A DNA stretch of 49,479 bases from JAWLCQ01 sp041687095 (lineage in GTDB: Bacteria; Planctomycetota; Phycisphaerae; SM23-33). The stretch spans positions 1 through 49,479 of the forward strand of contig JAWLCQ010000014.1 of assembly GCA_041687095.1 (NCBI GenBank). Direction: 5' to 3'. Under the pieces are notes generated by a model. It had not been told where the DNA came from and did not search any database. It saw nothing but the letters and a program-made list of their open reading frames with translations. A program made the position numbers and the translations under genes. This document shows positions 41,502 to 49,115 of this stretch, piece after piece. How positions within the stretch are numbered: the first letter of the stretch is position 1; each line of letters opens with the position of its first letter.

Positions 41502-41810
41502 CACGGGCGTCTCGCCCGTGTGTCGCAGGGGCGTCTCGCCCCTGCTGAAAGGTGAGAAGGGCTTCGCTGCGAGCCCGACCACATCCAATCCCCGTAACCG
41601 TTCACGGGGTGCCACCCTCAAGCGGCGCCGTTCAGCCGCTTGGGGGTGCTGCGGCGTGGCGAGCCGCACACCCCCAAGCCGCGAACAGCACGCGGCTTGA
41701 GGGTGGCACCCTGTTTGAACGCTCCCGTGAACGGTTACCAATCCCCGAAGGTTTCTCCGACGAACCCCACGGGCAGGATGCCCGTGGGACCCATGGGCGA
41801 GACGCCCATG
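41502..41810. repeat. Nested repeat cluster, families G outside and H inside
   Basis: The 586-bp gap 41388-41973 has no gene. Outer elements: CACGGGCGTCTCGCCCGTG and CAGGGGCGTCTCGCCCCTG (41502-41544), mirrored by CCCACGGGCAGGATGCCCGT and CATGGGCGAGACGCCCATG (41766-41810). Inside is an inverted pair, GTAACCGTTCACGGG (41594) and its mirror ending at 41738. Inside that, CACCCTCAAGC/GCTTGAGGGTG arms and a CTTGGGGGTG/CACCCCCAAG hairpin follow. Confidence 0.88.
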
Positions 41811-41973
41811 CCACGGGAAACGGACTCTGCGATGGCCCGGGGCTTCACGTGCTGCTCCCGGCCGGGCCGCGTCAGCGATCCTCTCCGTCCCCTGCGCGCG
41901 GTGCGGCCGCTACCTTGGCGGGTCGGGAGGGTTTACTAAGGCACCGGAACCCCACGCGCCAAGGAGCCCCGCG

Positions 41974-44900
41974 ATGAGAGATTTCGCCCTGTCCCTGCTG
42001 GTCCTTCCCCTCGCCCTCGCGCTGTCCGCCCACGCCGCCGACGCGCCCGCGACGTCCACTGCTGCGGGGCACTCGCGGACTGTCGAGGTGCTGCGGTTCA
42101 GCCCCGACGGGGCGCTGCTGGCGAGCGGGTCGCACGACGCCGCCGCTCGCCTGTGGGACGTGTCCCAGGGCGCCCCGCGCCTGGCGCGCGTGCTGGAGGG
42201 GCACACGCTGATGGTGTCGGACCTCGCCTTTGCCCCCGACGGGCAGACGCTGGTGACGGCGAGTTGGGACGGGAGCGCCCGCGTGTGGCGGATCGCGGAC
42301 GGCAAGCTGCTGCACACCCTCAGCGGCCATGCGGGCGTGCTGCACGGGGTGGCCATCCATCCCGAAGGCAAGCTCGCGGCCACCACCGGCAAGGACCGCA
42401 CGATCCGCCTGTGGGACCTGGCGAAAGGGGAGCAGGTGAAGGCGCTGACGCTGGAGACGGCGGTTCCGTCGGCAGTGGCGTTTCGCCCGGATGGAGCTGC
42501 GCTCGCGGTCGGGACGCTCGAGTCGTCCGTCCTGCTGTATGACGCGGGGTCGTGGGCGCAGACGGGGGACCTCTCCGCGGCGGGTTGGGTGACGCACCTC
42601 GCCTACGCCCGCGACGGGTCCGCCCTCGCCGTCGGGGCGCGCTCGGTGACGCTGCTGTCGCCCGACGGGCAGACGACGCGGGCCCACAGCCCGGGCGGGA
42701 ATCTCAGCGGCCCGTTCGCGCTCGCCCCCGACGGGCGCGTGCTGGCGGCGATCGCGCGCGGCGACGTGCTGCTGTACCCCGCCCCCGACGCCGAAGCGAG
42801 GAAGCACACCGTCAAGGGCGAGACGCCCACCGCCCTCGCCGCCTCGCCCGATGGGACGCTGCTGGCCGTCGGCTACCAGGGCGGGCGGATCGACCTGCTC
42901 GACGCCCGCACGGGCGAGGTCACGCATACCATCGCGCGCGGCGCATCGCCCCAACTCGCCCCCGCCGGCCCCAAAGGCGCTCCCGAGTCCCTGGTGGGGC
43001 GGGACCTGATGAACGCCCCCGCCGATGAGGCCCTGTGGACGGTCCGGAGCGATACCAGCGCGCTTTGCTGGAGGGTTCCGACGGAGCCTTCCACGGAGGG
43101 TGCCACGCTCGCCTTCCGCGCCGCCGCCACGCCCGAGCACATGGTCGGGCGGGACTACGGCGTGCTGCCCTGCGAGTTGGGCACGCGCCCGTTCGACCTC
43201 ACCTTCGACGTCGCCATCGACCGCCTGAGCGGGCCGGGGCTGTTCTGGCCCGGGATGTGCATCGGGCTCGCCCCCGCGGACCCCTACGCGATGGGCGACG
43301 AGGACCGGGCGGCCATGATGACGGTGCACTTCGGCGGCCTGTACGCGGGCGTGCGCAAGGGCGTCCCGCACCGGATGCGCCCGGACTACAGCGACATTCT
43401 CAGCCCGTCGCTCACGACGCTCGTGTCGGGCAACCCCGTCCCCGCCCTGGGCTACTCGCGCGAGGCCCGCGGGACGTTCAGCACGGGCGAGCCCATCCGG
43501 CTCCGCATCCGCCGCGACGCCCGCAACGTCCTGACCTTCACCGCCTGGTGCCCCGAAGCGGGCGAGAGCCCCGCCGACCCATGGTGGGAGGGTGCCTGGG
43601 CCATCCCCCCCGAGCACGCGGACATGGCGTTCCGCTACATCTTCGTCCAGCGCGTCCCGGTCATCGGCACCCACCTGGGGCATCAGAACACCGGGTACGG
43701 GGACGCCATCCAACTCGCGGGACGCCTGGGGGACATGCGGCTCGCACTGGACCCGCCGGCCATCACGGCCGTGGAGTGGCACGCGGCGGCGGTGGAGGTC
43801 CAGCACGAACTGGTCATCCGCGGTGCGGGCTTCGCCGAAGGGGCAACCGTCCGCGTCGGGGACCTTGCCGCCCAGGGCGTCGAGCGCATCAGCGACACCG
43901 AACTCCGCGCCCGCGTCCCCGATCTGCCCGCACCGGGGCGCTACCACGTGACGGTGACGAACCCCAACGGGACCGAGGCAACGGCGCGCAACGCGCTGCC
44001 CTTCGGGTTCCTCCTGGAGTCCATCTCGCTGACGGACGGCGCCCCGGCGGGCGGGGACGTGGTCACGCTCAAGGGCAGCGGGTTCCAGGTTGAGAGCAGG
44101 CTGACGATGTCGGTGTGGTTCGGGGACATCAGGGCCGAGATCATCGAGCAGCCCGACCACCGCACGCTCCGCGTCCGGGTGCCCCAGCACGCGGAGGGCA
44201 CGGTGGACGTGTCGGTGACCATGGGCGGGAAGGGCAAGCGCCAGGCGCACGGGACGCTGCGGTTCGCCTACACGCAGCGCCCGTCGGTGTGGTTCACGCG
44301 CGAGGAGCTGGGCGCATTCCGCGCCCGCTCGCGCAAGGGCCCCCTGGGGAGGTACCGCGAGGCGATCCTCACCGCCGCCGACACCGCCCTCGAGCAGCCC
44401 GTCGGGCGCGTTCCGCGGCACGAGGCGGGGAACTACGTCGCCTCGCTCCCCTGGGCCTACGCCGTCGGCGGGCAGGACGCCCAGCGCGACGCGCTGCTGG
44501 CGTGGGTGGAGCGGGTGCTGAAGGAGAACGGGACCTCGCGGCCGCACGCGTCCTTCCTCGCCCAGGCGTACGACCTGCTGGGAACGGACATGCCCCCGGA
44601 CCTCCGCCAGCGCGTGCTCCAGCGCCTCCACACCGTCCTGGACCAGTACGTCACCGATGAGGCCAGCGGCGAGTGGAGCATCACCAATTCCAGCTACACC
44701 AACGCCCGCGAGAACGCCGCCGCCGTCACCGTCGCCCTGACGCTGCGAAACGCCCGCCCCGATGCCGCCGCCATCCTCGCCGCCGCCACACGCCACCTGA
44801 CGCAATTCATCGAGGCCAACCTCGGGCCCGACGGGGGGTGCATCGACGGGCTCACCTGGGGCAACGGAGGGCTCGCCGACTACCTGCACGCCGCCCACCT

Positions 44901-46716
44901 CCTGGCGAAGCACACGCAGGACCGCTCGCTGCTGGAGCACCCCCGCCTCGCCAACGTCCGCCGCCTCTACGACTCGATGCTCGCCACCCCCGCGCGCTTC
45001 ATGCAGTTCGGGGACATGCACGACGGGCTCGCGGGCATCGTCCACTGCGCCGAGATCGGCTCGCGGACCAACGACCCGCTCCTGCTCTGGGTCGCCGACA
45101 CCCTCGCCGCCAAGGGCGGATGGGCGCAGGCGGGCCAGATCGGGCTCGCCATGTACTGCCGTTCCCTCGCCCCCCTGCACGACGCCGCCCCGCCCCTGCC
45201 GACCGTCTCCATCCTCCGCGACATGCACTGGGGCGTGATGCGCAGCGCCCCCGCCCTCGACGCCGCCTACGTCCTGGGCGTCAGCGGGCGAAGCGGGGTG
45301 CTCTCGTACCACCACCAGCGCGACGTGGCGAGCTTCCAGCTCTACGCCCACGGAGAGCCGGTCGTGCTCGATCCCGGCTGGGGCTCGGGATCGCCCACCG
45401 AGCACTCCCTGCCGATCATCGACGGGCAGGGCGGGGACTCGTGGGGCGGGCTCGTGACGGACACCCTCAGCGAGGGCCCCTGGCGGGCGATCGTCCTCGA
45501 CGCCACCCCCAACCGCTCGCCCTGGGGCGTCAAGCGCCTCCGCCGCACGTTCGTCATGCACACCGGGGGGACGGTGGTGATCCTCGACGACATCCTCCCC
45601 GCCGAGGACCAGCCCGGGCGCGTCCGCGCGCAGTTGCAGGTGGCGCCCGCGACGCTGCACCCCGAGCTGTCGGCCGCCACCATCCCTGGGGCCAAGGCGT
45701 CCCTGACCGCCCGCTTCTTCGGGCCCGCCGTGGAACTGTCCACCGCCGACCGCAAGCGCGGGCAGCACTGGAAGGGCACGTGGCAGGCGCTGGGGGCCGA
45801 CTACACCGCCGATCCCGACCGCCCGCTCGTCACCGTCCTGCGAATGGCGGACGGGAACACCCCTGGGCCGATCCCCGAGGGCGTGACGTACGCCCCGGGC
45901 GAGATCACCGTGGAGGTGACCCAGGACGACCGCGTCGTCTTCCGCCGCACCGAGGTGGGCTGGGGCATGGTGCTTCCGAACGGTGACGGGATGCAGGTCC
46001 TGCTCACCCCCGCCGCCCCGCCCCCGGTCCCCCAGGCGGTCTGCCTCCGCACCGACGCGCCCCCGACGCTCGATGGGAAGCTCGACGAAGCGATCTGGCG
46101 GAAGGCCCCCGCGTCGAGCGGGTTCGTGGTGGACGGGACGTGGCGGGAGGACCCGGGGGCGAGGCACGACACGGAGGTCCGCTTCGCCTACGACGACACG
46201 CACCTCTACGCCGCCTTCCGCTGCCACGAGCCCAACCTCGCGGGCGTGAGGGTCTCCAGCGACGGCCCCGCCCTCGGTGCCGGCGGGGACCACCTGGTCC
46301 TCTACGTGGACCCCCAGCGCGAGCGGACGACGAACCGCTACTACGGGTGCGTCCTGACGGCGGGGGGGAGGCATCTGGGCGAGTACGGGAAGGTGGGCGA
46401 CATCGGCGGGTACACGCTGAGCGTCCGCAGCGGGCGCGAGGAGGCGAGCGACGGCAGCGAGGCGAGCGAGGGCGAGCAGGGCGGGGAGGGCCGTCCCTCC
46501 GCCTGGACGCTGGAGGTCGCCATCCCGTGGGAGACGCTCCTGCACGACCCGTGGGGCAAGCTGACGCTCAAGGGCGTCCCCGCGAGCGGGCACGTCATGG
46601 GCCTCAACGTCCAGCGCTACCGCCTGCAGGAGCCCGCGGAGACGTCCCTCTGGTCCCGCTGCCACTCCTGGCCCACGGCGGTCCCGTGGCGATGGGGCAC
46701 GCTGCGGTTCGAGTAA
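41974..46716 (+). CDS. Giant secreted protein: WD40, TIG, heparinase/alginate-lyase-like and CBM9 domains
   Basis: A 1,580-residue protein. It has a signal peptide (1-22). WD40 repeats span about 25-330 (LRFSPDGALLASGSHDAAAR, DLAFAPDGQTLVTASWDGSA and others). A beta-sandwich region lies at about 340-590. Two IPT/TIG domains are at about 593-770. The region about 772-1340 has an alpha/alpha-toroid followed by beta sheets like heparinase II/III or PL-type lyases (YVASLPWAYAVGG, LTWGNGGLADYLHAAHLL, SYHHQRDVASFQLYAHGEP, VLDPGWGSGSPTEHS). A CBM9-like domain is at about 1356-1580 (APPTLDGKLDEAIW, VRFAYDDTHLYAAFRCHEP). AAGGAG lies eight bases before the ATG. Uronate-containing polysaccharide cleavage is inferred. 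A short Pro/Thr stretch at 43068-43105 looks like another in-frame insert. Confidence 0.85.
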   Translation: MRDFALSLLVLPLALALSAHAADAPATSTAAGHSRTVEVLRFSPDGALLASGSHDAAARLWDVSQGAPRLARVLEGHTLMVSDLAFAPDGQTLVTASWDGSARVWRIADGKLLHTLSGHAGVLHGVAIHPEGKLAATTGKDRTIRLWDLAKGEQVKALTLETAVPSAVAFRPDGAALAVGTLESSVLLYDAGSWAQTGDLSAAGWVTHLAYARDGSALAVGARSVTLLSPDGQTTRAHSPGGNLSGPFALAPDGRVLAAIARGDVLLYPAPDAEARKHTVKGETPTALAASPDGTLLAVGYQGGRIDLLDARTGEVTHTIARGASPQLAPAGPKGAPESLVGRDLMNAPADEALWTVRSDTSALCWRVPTEPSTEGATLAFRAAATPEHMVGRDYGVLPCELGTRPFDLTFDVAIDRLSGPGLFWPGMCIGLAPADPYAMGDEDRAAMMTVHFGGLYAGVRKGVPHRMRPDYSDILSPSLTTLVSGNPVPALGYSREARGTFSTGEPIRLRIRRDARNVLTFTAWCPEAGESPADPWWEGAWAIPPEHADMAFRYIFVQRVPVIGTHLGHQNTGYGDAIQLAGRLGDMRLALDPPAITAVEWHAAAVEVQHELVIRGAGFAEGATVRVGDLAAQGVERISDTELRARVPDLPAPGRYHVTVTNPNGTEATARNALPFGFLLESISLTDGAPAGGDVVTLKGSGFQVESRLTMSVWFGDIRAEIIEQPDHRTLRVRVPQHAEGTVDVSVTMGGKGKRQAHGTLRFAYTQRPSVWFTREELGAFRARSRKGPLGRYREAILTAADTALEQPVGRVPRHEAGNYVASLPWAYAVGGQDAQRDALLAWVERVLKENGTSRPHASFLAQAYDLLGTDMPPDLRQRVLQRLHTVLDQYVTDEASGEWSITNSSYTNARENAAAVTVALTLRNARPDAAAILAAATRHLTQFIEANLGPDGGCIDGLTWGNGGLADYLHAAHLLAKHTQDRSLLEHPRLANVRRLYDSMLATPARFMQFGDMHDGLAGIVHCAEIGSRTNDPLLLWVADTLAAKGGWAQAGQIGLAMYCRSLAPLHDAAPPLPTVSILRDMHWGVMRSAPALDAAYVLGVSGRSGVLSYHHQRDVASFQLYAHGEPVVLDPGWGSGSPTEHSLPIIDGQGGDSWGGLVTDTLSEGPWRAIVLDATPNRSPWGVKRLRRTFVMHTGGTVVILDDILPAEDQPGRVRAQLQVAPATLHPELSAATIPGAKASLTARFFGPAVELSTADRKRGQHWKGTWQALGADYTADPDRPLVTVLRMADGNTPGPIPEGVTYAPGEITVEVTQDDRVVFRRTEVGWGMVLPNGDGMQVLLTPAAPPPVPQAVCLRTDAPPTLDGKLDEAIWRKAPASSGFVVDGTWREDPGARHDTEVRFAYDDTHLYAAFRCHEPNLAGVRVSSDGPALGAGGDHLVLYVDPQRERTTNRYYGCVLTAGGRHLGEYGKVGDIGGYTLSVRSGREEASDGSEASEGEQGGEGRPSAWTLEVAIPWETLLHDPWGKLTLKGVPASGHVMGLNVQRYRLQEPAETSLWSRCHSWPTAVPWRWGTLRFE

Positions 46717-47078
46717 GAGCCTGTTTCAAAGATCACCGCAAAGGTCGCAAAGACCGCAAAGAGGGAGTGGAATCCCCTCTGTTTACGCCCGGTTGCCTTT
46801 GCGATCTTCGTAACCGTTCACGCGTCCCAGGCAAGAACAGGAATCTGAAGACACAGCCGGAGAGAGCGGGATTACACAGATTTCAAGATTACGCAGATGA
46901 GACTGAAGAGCCATGTTCCTCTCCTCAATCTGCGTAATCCTCGAATCTGCGTAATCCCCTTCTTCGGGGCTGCTTCTTCTCCTCATGCCTTCGTCCGTCA
47001 CAGGCAGCTTCGTGAAGGCGTGAACGGTTACCGATCTTCGCGTTCTTTGCGGTGGAATCGGGCTTCTGAAACAGCCTC
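46717..47078. repeat. Four-level nested palindrome
   Basis: It starts directly after the upstream stop codon and contains no gene. Level 1 is GAGCCTGTTTCA (46717-46728) with mirror 47066-47078. Level 2 is three CGCAAAGAN words (46734-46763) with mirror CTTTGCGGTG near 47045-47054. Level 3 is GATCTTCGTAACCGTTCACG (46803-46822) with mirror 47019-47041. Level 4 is two GATTACGCAGATT words (46869-46900) with mirror 46928-46957. All pairs share one centre near 46914. Confidence 0.9.
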
Positions 47079-47102
47079 CAAAGCGCGAGCGGGGGACAGG
47101 GG

Positions 47103-47131
47103 TTGACGAACCCCGCGGCGGAGGCGATAAT
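47103..47131 (+). promoter_or_regulatory. Promoter of the AbrB/VapC module
   Basis: TTGACG (47103-47108), 17 bases, GATAAT (47126-47131), with start near 47138. Confidence 0.65.
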
Positions 47132-47153
47132 TCTTACGGGTAAGAGTAAGAAT
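47130..47153. promoter_or_regulatory. Autoregulatory operator overlapping the -10 box and start site
   Basis: ATTCTTAC (47130-47137) and its exact mirror GTAAGAAT (47146-47153), separated by eight bases. It covers the end of the -10 box and the transcription start, the usual layout for toxin-antitoxin self-repression. Confidence 0.6.
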
Positions 47154-47163
47154 GGAGCGCGCC

Positions 47164-47394
47164 ATGAAGATCACGTCCAAGGGGCAGGTGACGATCCCGC
47201 AGGAGATCCGCGAGCGCACGGGCCTTGTGCCCGGGTGCGAGGTGGAGTTCCGCGAGGCGCCCGACGGGCAGGTCGTCCTGCGGAAGGTCGAGGGCAGCGG
47301 GCGGGGCAAGGATCTCGTCGCCCGCCTGCGAGGCCGCGGGAAGGTCCGGATGAGCACCGACGAGATCCTCGCCCTCACGCGGAAGGGTTCGTGA
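47164..47394 (+). CDS. SpoVT/AbrB-domain antitoxin (VapB-like)
   Basis: A 76-residue protein with a swapped-hairpin DNA-binding domain: MKITSKGQVTIPQEIRERTG, LVPGCEVEFREAPDGQVVLRK. The acidic-basic C-terminal tail would bind the PIN toxin. ATG 47164 is preferred over 47152 because GGAG (47154-47157) is six bases upstream and the conserved MKITSKGQVTIP begins there; the earlier ATG lies within the operator. The stop overlaps the toxin start (TGATG). Confidence 0.9.
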   Translation: MKITSKGQVTIPQEIRERTGLVPGCEVEFREAPDGQVVLRKVEGSGRGKDLVARLRGRGKVRMSTDEILALTRKGS

Positions 47395-47804
47395 TGGCGG
47401 TCCTGGTCGACTCGTGCGTCCTGCTCGACGTGTTCACGGAGGACCGCACGTGGTTCGAGTGGTCGGGGCGGGAGCTGGCTCGGGCCGCCGACGAAGGGGC
47501 CCTGATCATCAACCCGGTCATCTACTCGGAGATCTCGGTCCGGTTCGACCGGATCGAGGAACTGGAGTCGGCGCTGGACCCGGCGGCGTTCGAGTACCGC
47601 GCGATCCCGCGCGAGGCGGCGTTCCTGGCGGGCAAGTGCTTCCTCCGCTACCGCCGCTCGGGCGGAGGCAAGGTGCTCCCGCTGCCGGACTTCCTGATCG
47701 GCGCCCACGCCGCCGTCGAGAGCCTGCCCGTCCTCACCCGCGACCCCCGCCGCTTCCGCACGTACTTCCCCTCCGTGAACCTCATCAGCCCGGCGCGCCT
47801 GTAG
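47394..47804 (+). CDS. VapC-type PIN-domain toxin
   Basis: A 136-residue PIN ribonuclease. Acidic catalytic residues are in VLVDSCVLLDVF (first Asp), INPVIYSEISVRF (Glu) and PLPDFLIGAHAAV (Asp), followed by the typical LTRDPRRFRTYFPSVNLISP. VapC toxins cut tRNA or rRNA. It is translationally coupled to the AbrB-type antitoxin and complete, unlike the remnant near 38.2 kb. Confidence 0.9.
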   Translation: MAVLVDSCVLLDVFTEDRTWFEWSGRELARAADEGALIINPVIYSEISVRFDRIEELESALDPAAFEYRAIPREAAFLAGKCFLRYRRSGGGKVLPLPDFLIGAHAAVESLPVLTRDPRRFRTYFPSVNLISPARL

Positions 47805-47851
47805 CGGATAGGGCGCGAAGAATCCCGCCCGCCAATCCCCCCGTTGCGGAA

Positions 47852-48913
47852 TCAGCGGATCCACGCCAGGTGGAACCTCGCCAGCGTCAGCCGTGCGGTG
47901 TCGGCCATGCGGTCGTGCATGCCGTCCTCGTAGAGGCACAGGATGGTCTGGTCGGGGGCGACGGCGAGGTCGCTGTAGGCGGACGGGCCGGGCTCGATCA
48001 CGCGGGCGAGGGGCCAGGAGCGGCCGTCGTCGCGGCTGAGGCGGACGGTGAGGTTGCGGCGGTCGCAGACGGACCCCCAGCGCCCGGGCAGGTCGCGGGT
48101 GAGCGAGTTGGGGTTGGCGAAGAGGAGCGTCCGCTCGTCGTAGCGGAGGAAGCCGGCGTAGCAGATCGGGTCGGGGAGGTCGTCGGCGAAGCGCGGTTCG
48201 CTCCATCCGCCCGTCCCATCGGGGCTGGTGGAGACCACGCGGCGGCAGCGGTCGGAGTTCGAGCGGGCGTTGATCATGACGGCACCGTCGGAGAGTTCGG
48301 CGGCGACGGGCTCGTTGCAGTTGGGGATGGCGTCGGGCAGGAGCCCCCCGGTGTGCCAGGACGCCCCGTGGTCGTCGCTGTAGACCGCCCCCGCGCGGTT
48401 GGGCAGGTGGAAGTTGGTCCCCAGCGAGACCCACACCGGGGCGATCAACCGTCCCGAGGAATGCTGGATCCCATGCCCGGGCCCGAACGCCAGCAGCTTC
48501 CAGTCGTACTCGCTGCGGAAGGGCTCGAAGGCGGCGGTGATCTCGACGGAATCGCTCCAGGTCTGCCCGTCGTCGCGGCTGACCCGGTGGTACGCGCGGC
48601 GGTAGAGGTTGCAGAACAGCGCGTGGACCGACCCGTCGGACGCGTCGGGGATGCAGACGAAGTTATTCATCGTCGCCTCGGGGAAGGCGGCGTGGTCGGC
48701 GACGCGGGCGGGGGCGGACCAGGTGGCGCCCCCGTCGGTGCTGCGGCGGAGCAGGATGTCGATGACGTCGTGGTCCCCCCCGTCGTTCGCGCGGGCCTCG
48801 CAGTAGGCCAGGATGCTCCCGCGCGGGGTGACGCACAGCCCCGGGATGCGGTAGTTGTAGTATCCGCCGGTGCGGCTTTCAAAGAGCGTCTGGCGGTCGA
48901 ACGTCGCGGTCAT
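47852..48913 (-). CDS. Sialidase-like (GH33-type) six-bladed propeller protein
   Basis: A 353-residue protein. The YRIP motif is at 21-24 (NYRIPGLCVTPRG) with the first triad Arg22. Asp boxes are STDGGATW, SRDDGQTW, SDDHGASW and SRDDGRSW. Further arginines and NCNEPVAAEL fit the sialidase active-site region. No signal peptide is present. Whether it releases sialic acid or is one of the sialidase-fold lyases or hydrolases of PVC bacteria is open. AGGAGA precedes the ATG, and that site overlaps the stop of a ghost gene upstream. Confidence 0.9.
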   Translation of the reverse strand: MTATFDRQTLFESRTGGYYNYRIPGLCVTPRGSILAYCEARANDGGDHDVIDILLRRSTDGGATWSAPARVADHAAFPEATMNNFVCIPDASDGSVHALFCNLYRRAYHRVSRDDGQTWSDSVEITAAFEPFRSEYDWKLLAFGPGHGIQHSSGRLIAPVWVSLGTNFHLPNRAGAVYSDDHGASWHTGGLLPDAIPNCNEPVAAELSDGAVMINARSNSDRCRRVVSTSPDGTGGWSEPRFADDLPDPICYAGFLRYDERTLLFANPNSLTRDLPGRWGSVCDRRNLTVRLSRDDGRSWPLARVIEPGPSAYSDLAVAPDQTILCLYEDGMHDRMADTARLTLARFHLAWIR

Positions 48914-49110
48914 GCGGTCATCTCCTCAGGTAGTGGGGGGTTCCGGCCGACCGTCCAGCAGCCGTAGGGCGCGCAGGCGGCGGAGCGAAGCGCAGCCGTC
49001 TGCGCGCGGGACGATCACCGGCGTTCCTCCCGCACGCAAACGTCTCCGCTGCGCTGCGACGCTTGCGCGCCCTACCTCGCTGGCGATCCATCGTCGCGGT
49101 CATGCGGTGG
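48901..49110 (-). pseudogene. Ghost of a third tandem sialidase gene, body replaced by a family D repeat
   Basis: A 63-base segment (48901-48963) recurs at 49091-49153 with 58 of 63 matches. Read on the minus strand, the right-hand copy has a ribosome-binding site and ATG opening MTATMDRQ, like the MTATFDRQ of the complete sialidase. The left-hand copy encodes LLDGRPEPPTT and a stop, like the LLDGQPEPPTT end of the partial sialidase. Between them lies only a family D palindrome. So the start and end of a sialidase frame survive without its body. Confidence 0.55.
48964..49075. repeat. Palindromic repeat family D, copy 3
   Basis: A 112-bp palindrome starting GTAGGGCGCGCAGG and ending TGCGCGCCCTAC, flanked by the 63-bp direct repeat described for the ghost gene. 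Confidence 0.88.
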
Positions 49111-49115
49111 TCTCC

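Noticed and set aside
41872..46665. A 1,597-codon minus-strand open frame opposite the giant protein gene
   Set aside because: It has no signal peptide or domain, is Gly/Val/Arg-rich, runs into the repeat cluster and lacks a ribosome-binding site, whereas the plus-strand frame has WD40, TIG and CBM9 motifs.
48918..49103. A 61-codon minus-strand open frame starting MTATMDRQ
   Set aside because: Only the first eight codons resemble sialidase; the rest is translated family D repeat. Treated as part of the ghost gene.
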